50,012 nt of DNA from Planctomycetia bacterium (GCA_030539295.1 JAUNSJ010000028.1:1-50012); one strand, 5' to 3'; shown: positions 40,101 through 44,781, counted from the stretch's first letter. Numbers and translations are program-made. The notes: a model not told the origin generated them from the sequence alone.

Positions 40101-40124
40101 AGCCCCTGGTTCGAGGAGCCGTAA
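22179..40124 (+). CDS. giant multidomain secreted protein (5,981 aa) with beta-helix repeats
   Basis: One uninterrupted frame from ATG 22179 (GAAGGA eight bases before). The planctomycete N-terminal secretion motif LALETLEDRQLLA is at 40-52. Domains in order: IdeS/Mac-like protease fold (about 290-570), PPC domains (580-735 and 738-895), CARDB-like start (910-990), repetitive insertion (993-1635), CARDB end with DPDNEYPEYNESNN (about 1650), third PPC (1690-1818), FN3 (1825-1937), caspase-like (1941-2130), EF-hand loop DTNRDGQVSMQE (2145-2156), then nine CSLREA/beta-helix units (2211-5981), with a helical insert at about 5062-5284. The catalytic residues of both protease folds are replaced. 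No transmembrane anchor or known sorting tail is seen at the C terminus, which ends in an acidic stretch. Probably an extracellular adhesin or matrix protein; substrate unknown. Confidence 0.93.
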   Translation: MSRTGKNFLAGLLDKVTTRSLVNSRWFDRGWQNKFKAKHLALETLEDRQLLAVAYSEYLEYYVYEDICAAHPEFNLGEYGSANTMVLSGTRLTADNLKTAINDAMATGSDDLIVLKTTAENFALDLGSTPLTLDINSTASGTLTIVGYGSVDPKVGAEGDVVMKVNAGTVNLGNLTLVGTQEKGAAESVILDIGRSAKVTQSDVTLSVATYWTENLPAGGDAKIMYNEGIYSVDFSTDPTSVYRSYVTGMTSLDQVNKLLENQYEEGIYHEDDEANVVYTDSNFVDVDIYDTIGRDSNLAWAGISSDMLSYTGWGNAIATNPEAVYSYYVDNFTDGKGSLEYGLNWFMNGLENYYSSNADFATATAGSGNLFDGKYQFNDFGGSFESDSYYMMNSSRSPLAGIDQLLKAGYAVGANLSSAVTTLTESYDVTTVGGVPTKGTPTETKDEKTESSTGAVTIWGYKYNKTATQNTADYYVGLFATVADDDPRGDLAENQLEYLSVSWNTLGDAGPLYTYEFDGYGRTEDFKQTVTPGTQEVNTETGVITQKDSYVDVTTSSVAYLTSFVYLARAEGYAPVEQDRYEPNDTMVEVDSAVEGATDSPNLGIVSGLVQIDDLNVAGTDPCDWFKFKTRQGCSIADYVAVQYDTTLFSGDLRLSLHTRDTEGNVVDLGDQGFTMTRTQISSVDEYGNGTNTWRVAISLAGLPACEDGQYYYVCVERAKSTVDCKDYSLLIQTCSDDAYELNNTRKQVLAHAEGGDTSPNLGQITVPELVVSDLILKQASVYSGATSEVDGFRFIMTGYGGENSWIEIRYDATNHDNSPNDSDLDLYLYRDYAEGAGYTTGWGDLVAQSVHNEDNGVERISLDGLTPGTYYIKVGGFVNAENLQNYKMIIHLRDEGDLPGIGITSEPDYYVDTPEEWSGPVVATSESYASYDPEKSVTDKFTTEPVMYTQDTIYLNMDLAAAASCEDGETVKVAVTVNGVRLKDLEITLDAGQSAFSLEQLQDIVLAKLTSETWLTANDGKLWEGIEEYKPDQFSEGMVLNIVNGQDLVTGCYAYHNGSWVAVASATNVANGTLLTLSDGTKVQYYKVDYKLVSRDVNENKVVSDLKALYRTSESGQTAAELWPGEDSVELTYVAGTSDGTKLSYDTATGVFTNVATGRALTVATGSLLVWNDGTEDHYLTYNDDAELVTTDGGAAYLADTFYDWGALTPTGNNTYCTAIDLTLVDNTTEPATYTYNLTSRTFKNSSGMNVTGTSGALYTYGTGENTQYLTYTKTGTKVVFYDTIVDLSDYAATKTSELDPYVTGKALTLADGSVIYYRADGKFYSKVNVALDETLTLDDGQELVFSGVATPESITALYPYMGIGDGLFLTDYNAASDETFMYGAEEVSFDAVDNKFTKVGTTTQVNITAGSLLSSTTLGNKAYGEVVRYNGSKLVTSWKQDGESVTVEIDDILEDLWDGSVVTYDGNLDPALIGHEFMISGTDTFVRFDGKGTGGDDLFVQRLNTPENQTLTTGTDDKVVYEENAFYSLYNDGTIDNKTKLTVDAGTVAVRKVEYRDGEFYKYEQADPVVKTEDGAAYTVRDGGLYNTYTSENFFADGTRFVLYNDTDVDGQRTFASSNLYITPSAITAATFGLYTNVIDMVVDPDNEYPEYNESNNKASTSFNVFRYQDDFFIPNQTLDEMLQTENKDVYESDTVQVANSEYNPNLGAITSTFTVKGLALVTPEDWFSFEIQGETAEENKVEITFNPDLGDIDLYVYQKDEDYPGGYKLVGRSATLSGTETVSLKGFDEGTYYIQVKGFRKEVNPSYDLTIVGVEPMDISEVGLTLGDPNVINSSALISWNKAEADADYVFGGADEYFLGSVVEWSTDPDFAPEKTETITVGRYQTSLTLTGLEPDTTYYYRVSAYNAFGLTETGEYCYTDWFDSTFKTDDFYKETEYFGLIIGAELYRDYDALPFASTDAKDAYNALLKAAPQWHDGQDGNLQLLTGNVSKADIQAAIDAIDKAADANDVVFVYYVGLGTTVDAGGETKSLIHTYSDSYTSGQFSDLFSVLDVAQLQVVLNPYYVNTSVTDYIDFDYDRFATSIVNKVQDENTTVSVITGADNGENSEMYDGQDDAFGHFFTDGLSNTYEFEGKTWYVADTNRDGQVSMQELYEYVDSNVSELTGSEQNPQFYPDNQPESIVIKGDWKETADNFEHFAEPWWDAEAIVVTTAQDIVDSTDGKVSLREAVNYLGNTLYKENILADRTEITLEGATTPVEFSFSEAATLGLNPGDGFSMDGVDYTYRQGVRCNVNGNIALLNDQATFTWNDKTIRYELVNDGENKFTDVATEEPVDLFAENTTVTVTLEDGSTARLSETGVAIESLLLDKIVFDTSLANAAISLDKSDIQIDNSGLKAGLETITIDASSLKGTLTINGSKLIDSTAVDEAETEDGPGDARRIFTISANAEVTLAGLKLTGANLNNADKKEGAAIAVVKGKLYLVNMLIYGNTAEKGGAIYNGEGSFLTIVNSTIADNTAGEGRGLYNLGTATIYNSLLFDKDTPDEQIATDPIAGTGTTTIEYSLVNAHTDTSNGNISSAGITRLDLYQHDDACVNFTYNIADKAEVINKANEGYARWSDGSSISTDLNGIDRRSSGGVDMGAYEWQSKDTKLSTIVNTLHENGKIDETISLREAISYAGTTVVYVETLNAMEGEQFILNGETVYAEKGQFVTHSAGDFVVTSNVPTAMTIGAKLIDIATGKVYFYQGNGEFTNESGNAATLAEGTTVQYYVNPEGATFTVGTYSKHVSVAFTEYNEGDLIECLSDSSTGIITKNDKDETAIEKTVVLGTDVKFDLDAIKAEYLEENPGADWEEVLKEGLIFNLESAFGGTLGLGSTVTIDGANVIGTDKSLFLNGKGFIIASDEVDVTSLVEVNAGAGEVITLNRLSFDGNDNANAITVTNGELQATGLDLYESNQAITVNGGTATLTDSVVYDNANAITVGADANLTVVTSDIYANNNAITVGVAGTMTITSSSIYNNVAETTITNDGTLTLTGTKQAPVLIYGNSSAEGIVVNRGTLTGNYVWTYDKDAADISTSGNTGSFLTQDADEAEATFNNSKLYFGTANQGAAVNATAGKVLLYTTDVAGNTVEGGNGGGIAVSSTAEVTVVNSLIRGNYVDGGSGGGLSINGAGAKATLLYTTVAGNLSDTGRGIYVAGGTLKLQDSVVAQNYQDGWLDYPDVVAGTGATVTLNNSFIGSAEGITGSIPSDSHVGTTIAPLDAEFVKISVDVTTMKSDCISWDLHSKNDDMIIGQGDGVGTYTDLTGAVVTISFDFGGTRARVYNGLSDMGAYTNEASVDEEIPSTIVTTGTDIWDPTDGLISLREAVEYALQFADDPQYPDVTSTITFDVDRMGTTIVQLEDRQDDLGDNEIAHGGTINLSGVFTIDGYDPATGNNLNITVRGTGEDRLFLVKQEELDRTEVEIKGLTFTEGYAKTKAGSSSVPNGGAFLVEGGVLKLSDCILHDNTAIGSGGAIYQRAGTVVITNSLLYDNKALGKPSGSFNNGGGAIRSVDGWLEIVKTTITDNVAENSNYGGVYATDCIVTMYNSILADNTDQVGAKLYDFYARNYSGVAYNAIGAMGDASGLNGINGNIVGTLIDSLDVGFERTGEKPYTYYSLKNDSQAVNKGAKSLAVYPSGAAIANDLHGNPLMTLVSMGCYENENVKDPSSTVVTTLLDEINPTDGLVSLREAYQIYAKSTDASAPDTITFDIAADFETTGWDGISPLVITLKSPLLMGDATNITIDGRKNGEEWLTGGITITGAGNTRLFELNANDELTAYNLNLTEGNAGDGALGGGAMLLKSGSKAKLYNTMVYGNKAVDNGRGAAFYLDGGRLELVNCTVAGNTSANSGAIHVGGSSSNLILHNTVVSDNNNGTAVPGTGYDITGVSAGKALSDADKVVCSVIGSLDTSIGQSGFVSSFVGTLEKPVTAGFVEAPTFSTSTGLISNLATVDFTPDKDSLLINSGANTFVGYTGFIASLPDNLRDSNSSYIRFDIQGNDRVLYGTVDMGAIEYFSTEAEDSVEVPSTIVTTLDDIVDRYDNQISIREAISYAGMSYIDESGRKVTLGTTVTFLGELAGGTITLNPEAGAITISTSVTIDASALSGGITLDANSTLPDLDEASKLRVFVVAAPGKTVTLNSLTITGGNAGTEGGGGIYHTGGRLVIINSLIYGNQANKGGGILSDISTNDADSNSSSLDLINCTITKNNAAIYDTRTGGGYGGLYALRGTVTLENTLIAMNTSGAAKYTDDEGDSHEITPDSELYTFDWLSEHGYFTLDMFVNASKLPFYSSLIGKMQSWINTTAFQEQGNLAGTPFAALDPRFVNWDENHFSLNKSETGVNSPAINAGDSTLLVTVAPGVAWDIAGNERYIGRVDIGAFESAYGAKEMPSTIVTTLDDVVNDADGLISLREAIAYAGTNGLGTTVTFMESLSGKTFYLDSQLFIDKTVTIDGASLGDNIVLSVADEVTDQRIIYVNNGTVTLKGLTLTNHYTQRLKNAQTLSISQGGAIYQRAGTLNLYNVLIYDNYAVEGSAIYVADGSAVNLNIMNSTITDNRVGLAGKATVQAGSGRVNIQNSIIAQNGLSNDRDVDLVAGNLYVGNSFIQKTNSVAANQRYENGNYIGSVTGSATDAFTIEANALFVDWANDNFQLNNSSVAVNAGDNTYVLYDANKKAVFSGIINFSENDVIGNRRLVGQTVDMGALENQVVTDNYYTVSHDEITVTTQFDVVNPSDGLVSLREAITLAEHLYDLGINKTITFSTVYLTDNAVMNMDIKNLVISRPITIDASMIHSFVIDAGGKNNILSINTSDAKYAGQSVTLLNLELRNGSAGKGGAIYHGGGDLILLNTLIHTNTAVYESTASSTASYGGGIYSLAGSLTLVNCTVANNTATYGGGIYVSSGSLKLYNSIVAMNFVVGGTDKTNVDLAVNTASYDIQHSFLGNAYSFRSLNGVNNNQVGYGDDNSIDPDFIDIATGNFRLDAGSPCRGEGNFQFVHNYGLQYDLDGNVIGLNDDSEEYWNMLSYIERAEARATVAPFTLEALRADMATAAESAAMAQNVLNDSNSSDVNSISGLYSYYNKLEQEAVTANNAISSLQFYVFSATGETSLDGYLKYLEQWGLTLQLELCNRLIAERAGVEGWEIKDLAAMESALNGRILYIENMNIPQRRAFVIASVSASGAVNLAELQEYFRTLITDGEAVADLESYLASHSEVTTVEGLKEILRDELSSAVALGAYQPTREARSTVVTTELDVVDAYDGLISLREALINYDTNNRLAYYKSQQNGGSVTVGYSGVGGAYGHSVSTSDFYSNERLLVNYSPVTFADNMAGKTIKLDATLGSIRLENFVLGTVYYWLVDASSIAARGGITIDASGCDYAFEAIGDKLKDVDLIAISYAEFEGIRVTGAERAAFHVDPFSVVETRNSLIYRNGNAFYIQSMVENNIRYYGIAHVYNSTVANNAQYAFENYGKVFGYNSIFSLNGYGTSIGTAEVSLSYCLCQSPITPSYDVYGTANIYVEDPLFVDQANDDYHLSRYSLAINTGNPDFLASNRPSHAQAQTDLDGNPRTWNGLQGVVDIGCYEMSGKITEEGELIGYVDVPSTVVTTAEDLVDPSDGFISIREAIAYAEQYQYMKYDPSVRNGLKIDRVVTFDASLNGATITLENGTINLLNDITIDARALSLGVTLDGDKKSNIFSVDIDQSKYNNMTLPTKVNVYLYGVNMTGGSSVDGGAVYIKSGNVFVQDCDIYGNTASGSGGAIYIHDSELTLRGVNIGGNKANYYGGVASFNGTVLFEDTWIANNRATATGADYDFYYETVGNENSTGSNKSVFGSTRNLRLTGHGGNGDTNWIGNKDNANWDYGATGFVESVDQIFDAAQGSWDENGDWTGVLARNAAISFGTTAAAALPRTNTATPAQTASASYFASLEDEDVDVLSPWFEEP
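22296..22334 (+). other. planctomycete extracellular motif in the giant protein
   Basis: Encodes LALETLEDRQLLA after a basic stretch, the motif seen at the N terminus of many large exported planctomycete proteins. It stands in place of a classical hydrophobic signal peptide. Confidence 0.8.
23061..23890 (+). other. IdeS/Mac-like cysteine-protease fold, catalytically dead
   Basis: Residues 295-570. The stretch RDSNLAWAGISSDMLSYTGW corresponds to the nucleophile helix that normally reads SNLCWAA-SNML; Ala300 stands where Cys is expected. TGAVTIWGYKYN (454-465) corresponds to the G-H-A-x-T-x-W-G-Y strand; Gly455 stands where His is expected. The assignment rests on my memory of the family pattern. 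Confidence 0.6.
27999..28572 (+). other. caspase-like (C14) fold, catalytically dead
   Basis: Residues about 1941-2130. It opens YFGLIIGAELYRDYDALPFA-x-DAKDAYNALL, as in C14 peptidases. The usual S-G-H-G is YVGLG with Leu2023 for His; the usual D-A-C-H-S-G is NPYYVN with Tyr2068 for Cys. Confidence 0.75.
28807..40124 (+). repeat. nine CSLREA / parallel beta-helix units
   Basis: Each unit opens with S-T-x-V-T-T-x-x-D-x-x-x-x-x-D-G-x-x-S-L-R-E-A. They begin near residues 2211, 2656, 3346, 3710, 4068, 4431, 4761, 5285 and 5639. Inside come ITIDAS, GGAIY or GGGIY, and NSTIADNTA-like rungs. Most end with a D-x-G-N-x-R ... VDMGAYE closing motif (choice-of-anchor Q type). The basic unit is 330-365 residues; units 1, 2 and 7 are longer because of insertions, and unit 9 lacks the closing motif. 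Confidence 0.85.
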
Positions 40125-40133
40125 TTCTCGTAA

Positions 40134-40175
40134 TTCCCGACCTGGCAATAATGAGACTACTTGCCAGGTCGGGAA
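40134..40175 (+). terminator. 15-bp hairpin after the giant gene
   Basis: Perfect inverted repeat TTCCCGACCTGGCAA (40134-40148) and TTGCCAGGTCGGGAA (40161-40175) with a 12-base loop, starting nine bases after the stop. No T-tract. The TTCCCGACCTG arm is shared with the dispersed palindromes, so it may be a repeat recruited as a transcript end. Confidence 0.55.
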
Positions 40176-40187
40176 CCAGCAACAACT

Positions 40188-40611
40188 GCGTTCCCCTGCG
40201 CTCCCCCGCGTGATAAAAAATAAACCTGGGATTTGAGAGGACATTAGAGACCGAGGACAGCTTCTGTAACGTATTCTACTTTAATGATTTATATATCACG
40301 CAGGGTTCGCGGAGAACCGCAGAGGTCCGATTCAAAATCGGTCGCGCTCTACGCGGGGGTGCGACTGGTCGTTGGAACCTGTTTGTGCTGCCCTTACAGG
40401 GCGATTTTCATTTTCTACCGCAAACCCGGGGCGTTGGTCGCTGTGCTCCCTTGCCCCGGGCTATGATATACTGGCCTTACAGGCCGGGGCGAGGTGGTTG
40501 TGATGGGGCAATGGCAAATCGGTTGCAGATTGGCGGTGCTGGGCGTCCGTTTTCGTTGTTGGCAGTTCCCAAACGTTGTTGCTGGTTCCCGACCTGCAAG
40601 CAGTCGGGAAC
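40188..40611 (+). repeat. long composite non-coding repeat, copy B
   Basis: Matches copy A at 2991-3361 in two blocks (40188-40431 and 40510-40611). The spacer here carries GGCCTTACAGGCC. It ends in the hairpin GTTCCCGAC...GTCGGGAAC (40585-40611). Nothing coding is conserved. It fills most of the gap between the giant gene and the DUF6933 gene. Confidence 0.85.
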
Positions 40612-40675
40612 GTGAGCAGTCGGGGAGGTGAGCCGGCCTGGTCTTTTTGCTGTTTATTGCTCCAAGGCACAACGG

Positions 40676-42283
40676 TCAATGAGTTGAACTCGACTGCTGT
40701 ACGCACCACAGTCGAAACCCTTCCGTGGCAACGATGGCCCCTCGGGCCTGGTCCAGGATTGTGCGGGCTTCTTCCAAACTGCCGAGTGTGTAGGAATCGG
40801 CCGTGCTGTGGGCGTTAAACAACTCTGTGCTGCGGCATAGTTTGATGAAATGAGGATTTTCTTTTATTGCCTTTTTCAGTGTCTGTTGCGGACGCGGTGA
40901 CGTCGGTCCGTATTTGCGGTAGTTGAGTAAAACACGCGTGTACAGCCATTGGGCGCTTCGTTCAATATATTGCTTATAGAGCTTTTCGGCCTCGAGGTCC
41001 CGGCCTTGTTCGATCAAAAGGAAAATCATTGCATATCGGATGCCTAGATTATCATCTTTGGACAGACGTAAAATTTTTTCGAATAAAGCGTGGGTCTCGT
41101 CTAAATTTCCTTTGGCGTAATGGTAATCGGCCAGGTCGGACAGGATTCGTAAATAGGGCCGGGCTTCCAAATCATACCATAAATTCCCATCAAACTCATT
41201 TTGACAGCCCTCCGGATAAAATTCCTCGCCGATTTCCTTTCCGAGGAGCAGATACTTCAAGTATTCGCCCTCTGTCGTGGCGCAGTTTATGGCGAGAATA
41301 TGATAAGCCCGGAACGAATCCGGGTCGAGTTTCAATGCCTTTTTAACGAGTTTTTTCACTTCTCTCGGATCCGGAGTCATTTCGGCCTCATCCAACAGGT
41401 CGTCGGGCAAGACTTCGCCCCGCGACCTGCCGTCAGAAAAGAAATTCGTCTCAATCATACCACCAAAGGGATTGCGAAACTTACCGCTGGGGTTCACCAT
41501 TTTCCTCAGCTGACGCATAACGAATTCGGTTTTCTGACGCAGTTCATCGTCGGAAAGCGAATCGGAATCCGACGCTGCCTCTTTCTTTTGAGGAGCTGTC
41601 TTCCTGCTGGATTGCACTTTTTTGGAAGAGGAGGTTGAGACGAACTTTTTCGATTCGTCCTTCGTACGCGGGGCCTGCCTGGACGCGGTGTCGGACCCGC
41701 CTGAGTCTTCGGCCGATTCCGATTGGGAAGACACGCTCCCTGTCGCTTGCTGATTATTTTTACTGTCACGCAAGCTCCTGTAAACAGATTCTTTGAGAAG
41801 TTTATTGATTTTGTCCACGGTCATTTCATAATCCATGCGGACCTGGATCTCATAGATTATTCGATTCAGAACTCCGGTCAAGCTCCGCGAAAGTGTCTTG
41901 GCGTAGACGATATGATTGTGCTGCGGCTGAATGTATTTCGCAAAAAAACGCTTACCGGAAAGTTCCTGTTTGTCCCGCATGTCGCGAGCGTTTTTCTCGC
42001 CGTGGCCGAAAGGCGAAATCCCTTGCTCCTCCAGACCGACATAAAATTTCTCAACTGCGCTAAATAGTGCCTGGTCCACGTCACGGGCAATTTGTGGCGT
42101 AACCGGAATGAGTTCGGCGAGTAGCGATTCTGTATTTAACAGGAGAAGATACTGCTTCCGGCCGTATTCGAAAAGACCAACGGACCAGTCGAACTGCGGA
42201 CTCTCGGATGCAGGCAACGCTGGAAGATTCTTCAGACCGACTAATTTCGCGAGTTTATTCGGAATGCGGAAAATGAGTGACAT
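40676..42283 (-). CDS. DUF6933-domain and TPR protein
   Basis: 535 residues from ATG 42283, with AGGAG eight bases upstream; the TTG six bases earlier is less likely. The N-terminal part (about 1-165) resembles DUF6933: RIPNKLAKLVGL, FDWSVGLFEYGRKQYLLLLNT and KTLSRSLTGVLNRIIYE. A Ser/Gln/Lys-rich linker (about 175-250) follows. The C-terminal half is helical with TPR-like pairs (KKALKLDPDSFRAYHILAIN, LADYHYAKGNLDETHALFEKIL), as in ST7-like proteins. No enzyme motif or signal peptide is seen. Function unknown; the pairing of a DUF6933 domain with a TPR tail suggests a regulatory or scaffold role. It stands alone between a repeat and the divergent pseudopilin operon. Confidence 0.75.
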   Translation of the reverse strand: MSLIFRIPNKLAKLVGLKNLPALPASESPQFDWSVGLFEYGRKQYLLLLNTESLLAELIPVTPQIARDVDQALFSAVEKFYVGLEEQGISPFGHGEKNARDMRDKQELSGKRFFAKYIQPQHNHIVYAKTLSRSLTGVLNRIIYEIQVRMDYEMTVDKINKLLKESVYRSLRDSKNNQQATGSVSSQSESAEDSGGSDTASRQAPRTKDESKKFVSTSSSKKVQSSRKTAPQKKEAASDSDSLSDDELRQKTEFVMRQLRKMVNPSGKFRNPFGGMIETNFFSDGRSRGEVLPDDLLDEAEMTPDPREVKKLVKKALKLDPDSFRAYHILAINCATTEGEYLKYLLLGKEIGEEFYPEGCQNEFDGNLWYDLEARPYLRILSDLADYHYAKGNLDETHALFEKILRLSKDDNLGIRYAMIFLLIEQGRDLEAEKLYKQYIERSAQWLYTRVLLNYRKYGPTSPRPQQTLKKAIKENPHFIKLCRSTELFNAHSTADSYTLGSLEEARTILDQARGAIVATEGFRLWCVQQSSSTH

Positions 42284-42975
42284 AAGCAATACTCCTGTTG
42301 GCCTCTTTCAAAGTTTGCGAAATAAATAAAATATTAATGACCTCGTTCGAAAAACCTGATTCCAAGAATCATAACGGTACTATTGTAGTCGAAATAAGGC
42401 GAAATCGCAAGTGCTCCGCGTGCCAAAACGGGTCATTTTTTAACTGTTTCAGGATCTTGCCCAGACGTGGACTAACGCGAATGGTAGTAATGGCACAAGG
42501 CAAAGCGTTTGGGACACCATTTAGCCGGGAAAATTTTACGTGCCCAAAAATTACAAAGAGTATTTTTAATACAAGTTGTTGATATGTAACATATTACGAA
42601 AATTACCCGGACATTTCGTTAGTATTTTTACATAAAATAAAAGACAAAATGTCATTGACATAAATATCAGGCGAAGGTAGAATAAAGAAAAATACAAAAG
42701 TAAACGCAATTTATTATATAAAACCGTGTTTGTAATACAAAACCCTTTGCCTCAAGCCGGTTTCGATCGGCAGTAAAGTGTTTTCGGTAAATTACTTACG
42801 GAGGGTTAATCCAAGTTTCACAGTTTGGGTTAATTGTGAGCACTCTATCCAAAGTCAATAAGGGCAGAGTGAACGGACAGGCTCCGGGCGTCGGGTTTCA
42901 TTGGGGCTGTTTTGCCAAAAATGCAATGGAATCATGAGTAGTTTTGTTGCATTAACCACACTATTTTAAGGAGAA
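42284..42975. other. 692-bp divergent region before the pseudopilin operon
   Basis: AT-rich, no gene supported. It holds two 13-bp palindromes with a one-base centre, ATATGTAACATAT (42582-42594) and ATGTCATTGACAT (42649-42661), the second overlapping the -35 box. In the leader, CACTCT (42841-42846) can pair with AGAGTG (42866-42871). Confidence 0.5.
42655..42683 (+). promoter_or_regulatory. promoter of the pseudopilin operon
   Basis: TTGACA (42655-42660), exactly 17 bp, TAGAAT (42678-42683). The leader to the first gene would be about 290 bases. Confidence 0.75.
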
Positions 42976-44103
42976 GTGAACCATGAGAAAGTTTGTTTTT
43001 GTGTTCGAGTTGTTAAAGCGCGGGGGGGGGGAGATTTAGGAAGGTTTTCCAAAAAAGCCTTCACTCTTGTCGAGCTTTTAGTGGTGATTGCCATCATAGG
43101 CATCTTGATAGCGCTCTTACTGCCGGCGGTGCAGGCGGCGCGGGAAGCTGCGCGACGTATGCAGTGTACGAATAACCTCAAGCAACTGACGCTGGCGGTC
43201 CACAATTATCATGATGTGCATGGTGTTTTCCCGCCGGGCAGTACGTGGTTCCCGCATCTGGCGAACAAGGGAACGGCTTGCAACGCCGGCACGATATTTG
43301 GTGTTGGCCGTCCTGCTTATTGTGGCATGATAGGTTGGCCTGCGTTTATTCTTCCGCATGTGGAAGGTCAAACGATCCACAGTTTAATTGACTTCACGTC
43401 TGAAGCCTATACGGAACACACAGGCTATTTTTACAACCCGCATGAAGCGGACGATGCGTGTGGTGACAGCGAAGATGCGAATAAGGTTTCGGTGGCCAAG
43501 AGTACGCCTTCGGCATTTAAATGTCCCTCGACTCCCATCATGGATCTCGGTCAAAAAGACTATGGATGCAACGCTGGAGGCGGCAACCCGGAGCGTACGG
43601 TAAAAATCGTGAAAACGGATCACCATACGCACGCCGCCGAGTGGGGACTCTTTTGGGCCAATAGTCGCTGTGCCTTGAACGACATTATTGATGGCACGTC
43701 CCACACGTTCATGTTCCTTGAGCAGAGTCACGTGATTCCTCCTTTCGCAAGTCTGTACAAGCCCACTTCGTATGGCAGTAATGACTATAGTAATCCCTTC
43801 TTCTTCGTTAATCATGCAGGTCAGGGCTATGTTGCCAGTATCGAATGTGGTCGAGCTTTTCTGTGTCCCAATCCGGTAAACGAAAGTTTCAATATTCGTT
43901 ATGCGCGTGGTTACCATCCTGGTGGAGTGAACTCGTCCATGGCCGATGGCAGTGTTTGTTTTGTCTCTGACCTGGTTGACATTTGTGTTTATGCGGCAAC
44001 CTTTACGCGAGACAGAGGTAGTCTTACCCTGAACGCCAAAAAGGCCTACTGTGAATTCAACGCAAACGGCACTTTTGGCGGCGGCTCCGAAACCGTTCGA
44101 TGA
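42976..44103 (+). CDS. DUF1559 pseudopilin with frame-disrupting G10 tract
   Basis: The body is a typical planctomycete DUF1559 protein: prepilin leader [34 protein letters not shown], and near the end [16 protein letters not shown] (H-x9-DG motif). The start is unsettled. The ribosome site AAGGAG (42968-42973) is correctly spaced for ATG 42983, but that frame ([13 protein letters not shown]) hits TAG after 18 residues because of a run of ten G (43022-43031). Eleven G, or eight, would join it to the pseudopilin frame. The frame given here begins at GTG 42976, only two bases from that site, and stays open for 375 residues. Likely exported, leader cleaved by a prepilin peptidase. First gene of a three-gene operon. 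Confidence 0.85.
   Translation: MNHEKVCFCVRVVKARGGGDLGRFSKKAFTLVELLVVIAIIGILIALLLPAVQAAREAARRMQCTNNLKQLTLAVHNYHDVHGVFPPGSTWFPHLANKGTACNAGTIFGVGRPAYCGMIGWPAFILPHVEGQTIHSLIDFTSEAYTEHTGYFYNPHEADDACGDSEDANKVSVAKSTPSAFKCPSTPIMDLGQKDYGCNAGGGNPERTVKIVKTDHHTHAAEWGLFWANSRCALNDIIDGTSHTFMFLEQSHVIPPFASLYKPTSYGSNDYSNPFFFVNHAGQGYVASIECGRAFLCPNPVNESFNIRYARGYHPGGVNSSMADGSVCFVSDLVDICVYAATFTRDRGSLTLNAKKAYCEFNANGTFGGGSETVR
43022..43031 (+). repeat. homopolymer G10 in the pseudopilin leader
   Basis: Ten consecutive G inside the N-terminal coding region, between the well-placed ATG and the prepilin cleavage site. It is a candidate slippage (phase-variation) tract or a sequencing error. Confidence 0.9.
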
Positions 44104-44300
44104 AGCAGAAGTTGTCTTTTCGCTTCATTGTACTCCGTTCCTGCTCTCCATTGAGTCGGAGCGGAGTCCCGATGGACGGGGTTCCCGTTCCGGCGATTAC
44201 TCGAATTTTCGCCAATACTACAACGTAAGTTACAATTTTTCAATGATTACACTTCATTATGACACGGTTGATGAAACGTGGTATTGTGGGAGGACATATT

Positions 44301-44723
44301 ATGAAATATTATTTATTTTTGACTTTAATCGTTTGCGTTTCACTGCTTGTCTTTCAGGTGGGATGTGGCCCCAAACAAGCCTATAAAGTTGTGCCCATTA
44401 AGGGGACGCTTACCTGGCAGGGAACGCCTGTTCCCCACTGCCAGATGGAATTCATGCCGGAAGACACCTCTGGAAGAATCAGTGTGGCCGTTACGGATAG
44501 TGAAGGCCGGTTTGAAGCTCAATATACACACGATATTAAGGGAATTCAAAAAGGGAAAACGGTATTGAGAGTCAGCTTCGCGGGAGATTTGACAGAACCG
44601 GGCGTCGTCGAGACACTGGACGGGGACATGCAGGCGATTGTCAAAAAATACGGAAAAGACACTCCGGGACTCACCTTGGACATTACAAAAAGAGATAATA
44701 ATTTTTTAATCGACATGCAGTGA
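44301..44723 (+). CDS. small lipoprotein, carboxypeptidase-regulatory-like
   Basis: 140 residues from ATG 44301 (MKYYLFLTLIV), with GGGAGG eight bases upstream. A type II signal peptide ends at LLVFQVGC, so the cysteine is lipidated. The rest is a beta-rich domain of about 110 residues: VPIKGTLTWQGTPVPHCQMEF, then VTDSEGRFEA and KGKTVLRVSF, the pattern of the carboxypeptidase-regulatory-like fold. Such lipoproteins often follow DUF1559 genes in planctomycetes, as here (197 bp downstream). Function unknown. Confidence 0.82.
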   Translation: MKYYLFLTLIVCVSLLVFQVGCGPKQAYKVVPIKGTLTWQGTPVPHCQMEFMPEDTSGRISVAVTDSEGRFEAQYTHDIKGIQKGKTVLRVSFAGDLTEPGVVETLDGDMQAIVKKYGKDTPGLTLDITKRDNNFLIDMQ

Positions 44724-44781
44724 CACTGGCAGTAACAGTTCGCGTGAGGAAGTGAATTTTTAACTTGAAAGGGGTGCTATT

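Noticed and set aside
28807..40124. Possible assembly artefact from collapsed or expanded repeats
   Set aside because: The nine units differ strongly in DNA sequence and length, and the frame is intact for 17.9 kb, so misassembly is unlikely.
40284..40818. Several short frames after the giant gene
   Set aside because: They are translations of the dispersed repeats; similar peptides arise at 3.2, 8.6 and 40.5 kb only because the DNA is repeated.
44100..44128. Hairpin ATGAAGC/GCTTCAT at the pseudopilin stop
   Set aside because: It is short, A/T-rich and without a T-tract, and the following genes appear to be in the same operon.
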